Shown here piece after piece: positions 36,628 through 38,388 of a DNA stretch of 38,388 nt. The notes under the pieces were generated by a model. That model saw only the letters and a program-made list of their open reading frames with translations. It did not search any database and was not told where the DNA came from. Position 1 is the first letter of the stretch. The number at the start of each line of letters is the position of its first letter. The translations under genes and the position numbers were made by a program. Where the stretch lies: assembly GCA_020723485.1 (NCBI GenBank), contig DYIU01000007.1:1-38388 (forward strand), written 5' to 3'. This stretch comes from Acidimicrobium ferrooxidans. GTDB taxonomy: Bacteria > Actinomycetota > Geothermincolia > Fen-727 > Anoxymicrobiaceae.

Positions 36628-37128
36628 ATGAAGCGGTTAATTGCGGCGATAATTCTCGTGCTTATCCTAGCCGGGTGCGAGCTGACTACCACAACAAAGA
36701 AGGTGACGACCTCATCACCGAAGAAGGTGAGCACGCCGACGGCGTCAACGGGGGTGCAGCCCGTTGAGGTCACACTCAGCGCTGAGCGCAGTGGAGAAGA
36801 CATTGTCATCAGCGGAACGGCCACGGTCCCAGATGGTGCATTGATTTGCTATGAAGTCGTGCATGACTATGGCGATGAACCCTGGCCGGCGGAGCCCTAC
36901 TTTACAGAAGGCAATATCGAGGTCCAGAATGGGAGGTACTCAGCGCGAGTTCCCGGCGTCCCGCCGGGCTCCAATGAAGTGTGGGTGGCATTCCAGACAA
37001 TAGTAAGTGGCGCAGACCAACCCGCGTGGGTTGCCGACACCTATGGTGAGCTCGGCGAGAAGATGAAGGGTGACGTTACACAGTCGGGTAACATGACTCG
37101 GGTCGAGAAGACGGTGATTGTGGAATGA
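36628..37128 (+). CDS. Lipoprotein in the lysogeny module
   Basis: 166 residues. MKRLIAAIILVLILAGC is a lipoprotein signal with lipobox LAGC (Cys17). A Thr/Lys/Ser linker (18-42) precedes a beta-sandwich-like domain (VEVTLSAERSGEDIVISGTA, WVAFQTIVSGADQP). GGGGAGG lies 4 nt before ATG; ATGA overlap with the integrase. It lies between repressor and integrase, where phage TP-J34 encodes Ltp, a superinfection-exclusion lipoprotein. Sequence similarity to Ltp is not evident; the role is inferred from place. Confidence 0.75.
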   Translation: MKRLIAAIILVLILAGCELTTTTKKVTTSSPKKVSTPTASTGVQPVEVTLSAERSGEDIVISGTATVPDGALICYEVVHDYGDEPWPAEPYFTEGNIEVQNGRYSARVPGVPPGSNEVWVAFQTIVSGADQPAWVADTYGELGEKMKGDVTQSGNMTRVEKTVIVE

Positions 37129-38228
37129 CAACGTTCATTCGTCGGCGGACGCTGGATTCAGGCAAAGTCCGCTATTACGTTGTTGCCGTCATCGACGGAC
37201 ATCAGCGGCATTTCGGGGGATTCAACAAGAAGAAGGACGCCGAGGCGAAGCTTCGCACGGTCCGCTCCCGGATCGCAAGCGACAGCCTCCATGAGAAGCC
37301 TCTAACACTCGAGCAGTTCTCGAGCGAATGGCTCGAGGCGAAGAAGCAGGCGCTGAAGCCCTCGTCCTATCAAAGCTATGAGCAGTCGTTCCGCCTGCAT
37401 ATCCTGCCATACCTCGGCGAGAAGAAGCTCCAGGATCTGAAGCCCCTGGACATCCAAGCTTGGGTGGGAAAGCTCACGACCTCGGGCATGTCCGCCGCGA
37501 CGCTCTCCCGTTGCTATCGCGGCTTGCACGCCGCTCTCAGCCAGGCCGTGGCATGGGGCCTCATGCAACAGATTCCCTGCCGGTCGATCGAGCTTCCCAG
37601 GGTCGCCCGGGAAGAGATGATGTTTCTGGATCCCGCCGATATCCATAAGATGCTCGAGCACTCGCCGGAGCCGCAACGGACCCTCTACGCCACGTTAGTC
37701 TATACGGGTCTCCGGCTGGGAGAGGCGCTGGCACTCAACTGGGCCCACCTCGATTTCAGCCGCGGCATGATCATCGTGGAGAAAAGCTGGTCTCCGGACG
37801 CTGGTTACCAAGAACCGAAAACCCCGGAGTCCCGCAGATCTGTGCCGATGGTCCCGACATTGGCGGAGATGCTTTCGAGCAACCGCGGCGCGTCGGACGA
37901 GCTGGTGTTCACGCACAACGGCGTGAAGCCCATGCACCCGTCCGGCCTCCGGAGGCGTCTGGCCAAGGTGCTCGAGGCAGCGGAGCTGCCCTACGTCACG
38001 CTGCACAGCCTGCGCCACACCTTCGCCTCCGCGATGCTCGCCTCCGGCTGCTCTGTAAAAGGCCTGCAGAAAGCCCTCGGCCACGCGTCTGCGATGATGA
38101 CACTAAACATCTATGCTCACCTGGTCAGGGATGATTATGGGGACTCGCTGGCGCGCCTTGAGACGATGCTCAGCGGCGTCAGAGCCGACGTCATTCCCCT
38201 GGACGCGTCGCGACGAAGTGGCATATAG
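37125..38228 (+). CDS. int: Tyrosine recombinase, phage integrase
   Basis: 367 residues. N-terminal arm-binding-like domain (1-55: RRTLDSGKVRYYVVAVIDGH), SAM-like core-binding domain (60-155), catalytic domain (165-340) with Arg197 in TGLRLGEAL, His294 and Arg297 in LHSLRHTFAS, His320 in LGHAS, and nucleophile Tyr330 in LNIYAHL. It inserts the phage into tRNA-Lys and, with an excisionase, removes it. The stop codon lies inside the candidate arm site at 38216-38236. The start overlaps the lipoprotein stop (ATGA). Confidence 0.95.
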   Translation: MTTFIRRRTLDSGKVRYYVVAVIDGHQRHFGGFNKKKDAEAKLRTVRSRIASDSLHEKPLTLEQFSSEWLEAKKQALKPSSYQSYEQSFRLHILPYLGEKKLQDLKPLDIQAWVGKLTTSGMSAATLSRCYRGLHAALSQAVAWGLMQQIPCRSIELPRVAREEMMFLDPADIHKMLEHSPEPQRTLYATLVYTGLRLGEALALNWAHLDFSRGMIIVEKSWSPDAGYQEPKTPESRRSVPMVPTLAEMLSSNRGASDELVFTHNGVKPMHPSGLRRRLAKVLEAAELPYVTLHSLRHTFASAMLASGCSVKGLQKALGHASAMMTLNIYAHLVRDDYGDSLARLETMLSGVRADVIPLDASRRSGI

Positions 38229-38236
38229 GTGGCAGG
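38216..38236 (+). repeat. Candidate integrase arm-type site, right copy
   Basis: Matches 182-202 at 20 of 21 positions, with GTGGCA at 38218-38223 and 38229-38234. It spans the end of int. Between here and the tRNA (38237-38306) no gene is seen. Confidence 0.55.
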
Positions 38237-38306
38237 CGCCGCCTGGAGACGGGCGGAGTACTTCGGATGGAATGCCAATAAATCCCTTAACCATGCGTAA
38301 TATCGC

Positions 38307-38354
38307 TGGTGGGCCGTGAAGGGATCGAACCTTCGACACCCGGATTAAAAGTCC
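38307..38354. repeat. attR: attR: phage-supplied 3' part of tRNA-Lys
   Basis: Direct repeat of 8-55 with two substitutions (38319 and 38333). The identical 21-bp core is 38334-38354. Its position next to int is standard for tRNA-integrating phages. Confidence 0.9.
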
Positions 38355-38382
38355 GGTGCTCTACCAACTGAGCTAACGGCCC
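38307..38382 (-). tRNA. tRNA-Lys(UUU), rebuilt by integration
   Basis: Minus-strand cloverleaf of 76 nt with encoded CCA: acceptor GGGCCGT/ACGGCCC, D arm (TAGCTCAGTTGGTAGAGCA), anticodon arm with loop CTTTTAA (anticodon TTT), T arm GAAGG/CCTTC, discriminator A. All stems pair. Its 5' half lies on the host side and its 3' half (38307 to about 38354) should come from attP, restoring the gene. Confidence 0.95.
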
Positions 38383-38388
38383 ACGTCC

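Noticed and set aside
1-38388. CRISPR arrays, insertion sequences, reverse transcriptase/DGR, restriction-modification genes
   Set aside because: I found no repeat-spacer pattern, no transposase, no reverse transcriptase motif and no methylase motif in any frame.

Overview
The window is an essentially complete temperate siphophage-type prophage of about 38.3 kb, integrated in the 3' half of a tRNA-Lys(UUU) gene. The rebuilt tRNA gene lies at 38307-38382 (minus strand) and holds attR; a displaced tRNA 3' fragment at 8-55 is attL. DNA is GC-rich, ribosome binding sites are strong (AGGAGG/GGGGAGG types), the tRNA gene encodes its CCA end, and one cargo gene resembles a secreted family I associate with deep-branching Actinobacteriota. 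A Gram-positive, probably actinobacterial host is the best guess, but it is inference.

Layout from right to left: integrase, a lipoprotein and a probably leaderless XRE repressor read rightward (36.2-38.2 kb). A divergent control region (36.07-36.2 kb) with a consensus promoter and tandem operators drives a long leftward early operon (36.07 to 22.2 kb): Cro-like HTH, excisionase-like HTH, a secreted protein, many small Cys-rich (zinc-ribbon) proteins, a phage replication initiator with an origin-like tract inside it, a membrane-anchored lysozyme-like protein and a large ParB-like protein. Genes are almost all coupled by 4-nt stop/start overlaps, several with GTG, TTG or even CTG starts. Near 22.2 kb there is a promoter-like signal followed immediately by a strong intrinsic terminator, then the late operon: HNH, TerS, TerL, small membrane protein, portal-MuF fusion, protease, capsid, connectors, tail tube, a gpG/gpT chaperone pair with a -1 slippery site, tape measure, a very large Dit-like protein with an inserted beta-propeller, further tail proteins, coiled-coil membrane protein, amidase and holin. 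Three further intrinsic terminators lie between late genes.

Between the end of the late operon (terminator at 829-852) and attL is a separate leftward cargo unit with its own consensus promoter (745-774): two tandem 66-nt tRNA-like RNAs without a normal D arm that covary with each other, followed by a 47-residue ribbon-helix-helix protein with a TTG start. The promoter spacer contains a palindrome and three perfect 11-bp repeats lie upstream. This is the least ordinary part of the window.

Two early genes are out of frame at poly-G tracts (G14 at 28522-28535 and G9 at 25881-25889): either phase-variable switches or homopolymer errors. No CRISPR array, transposase, reverse transcriptase, DNA polymerase, methylase or ParA was seen.
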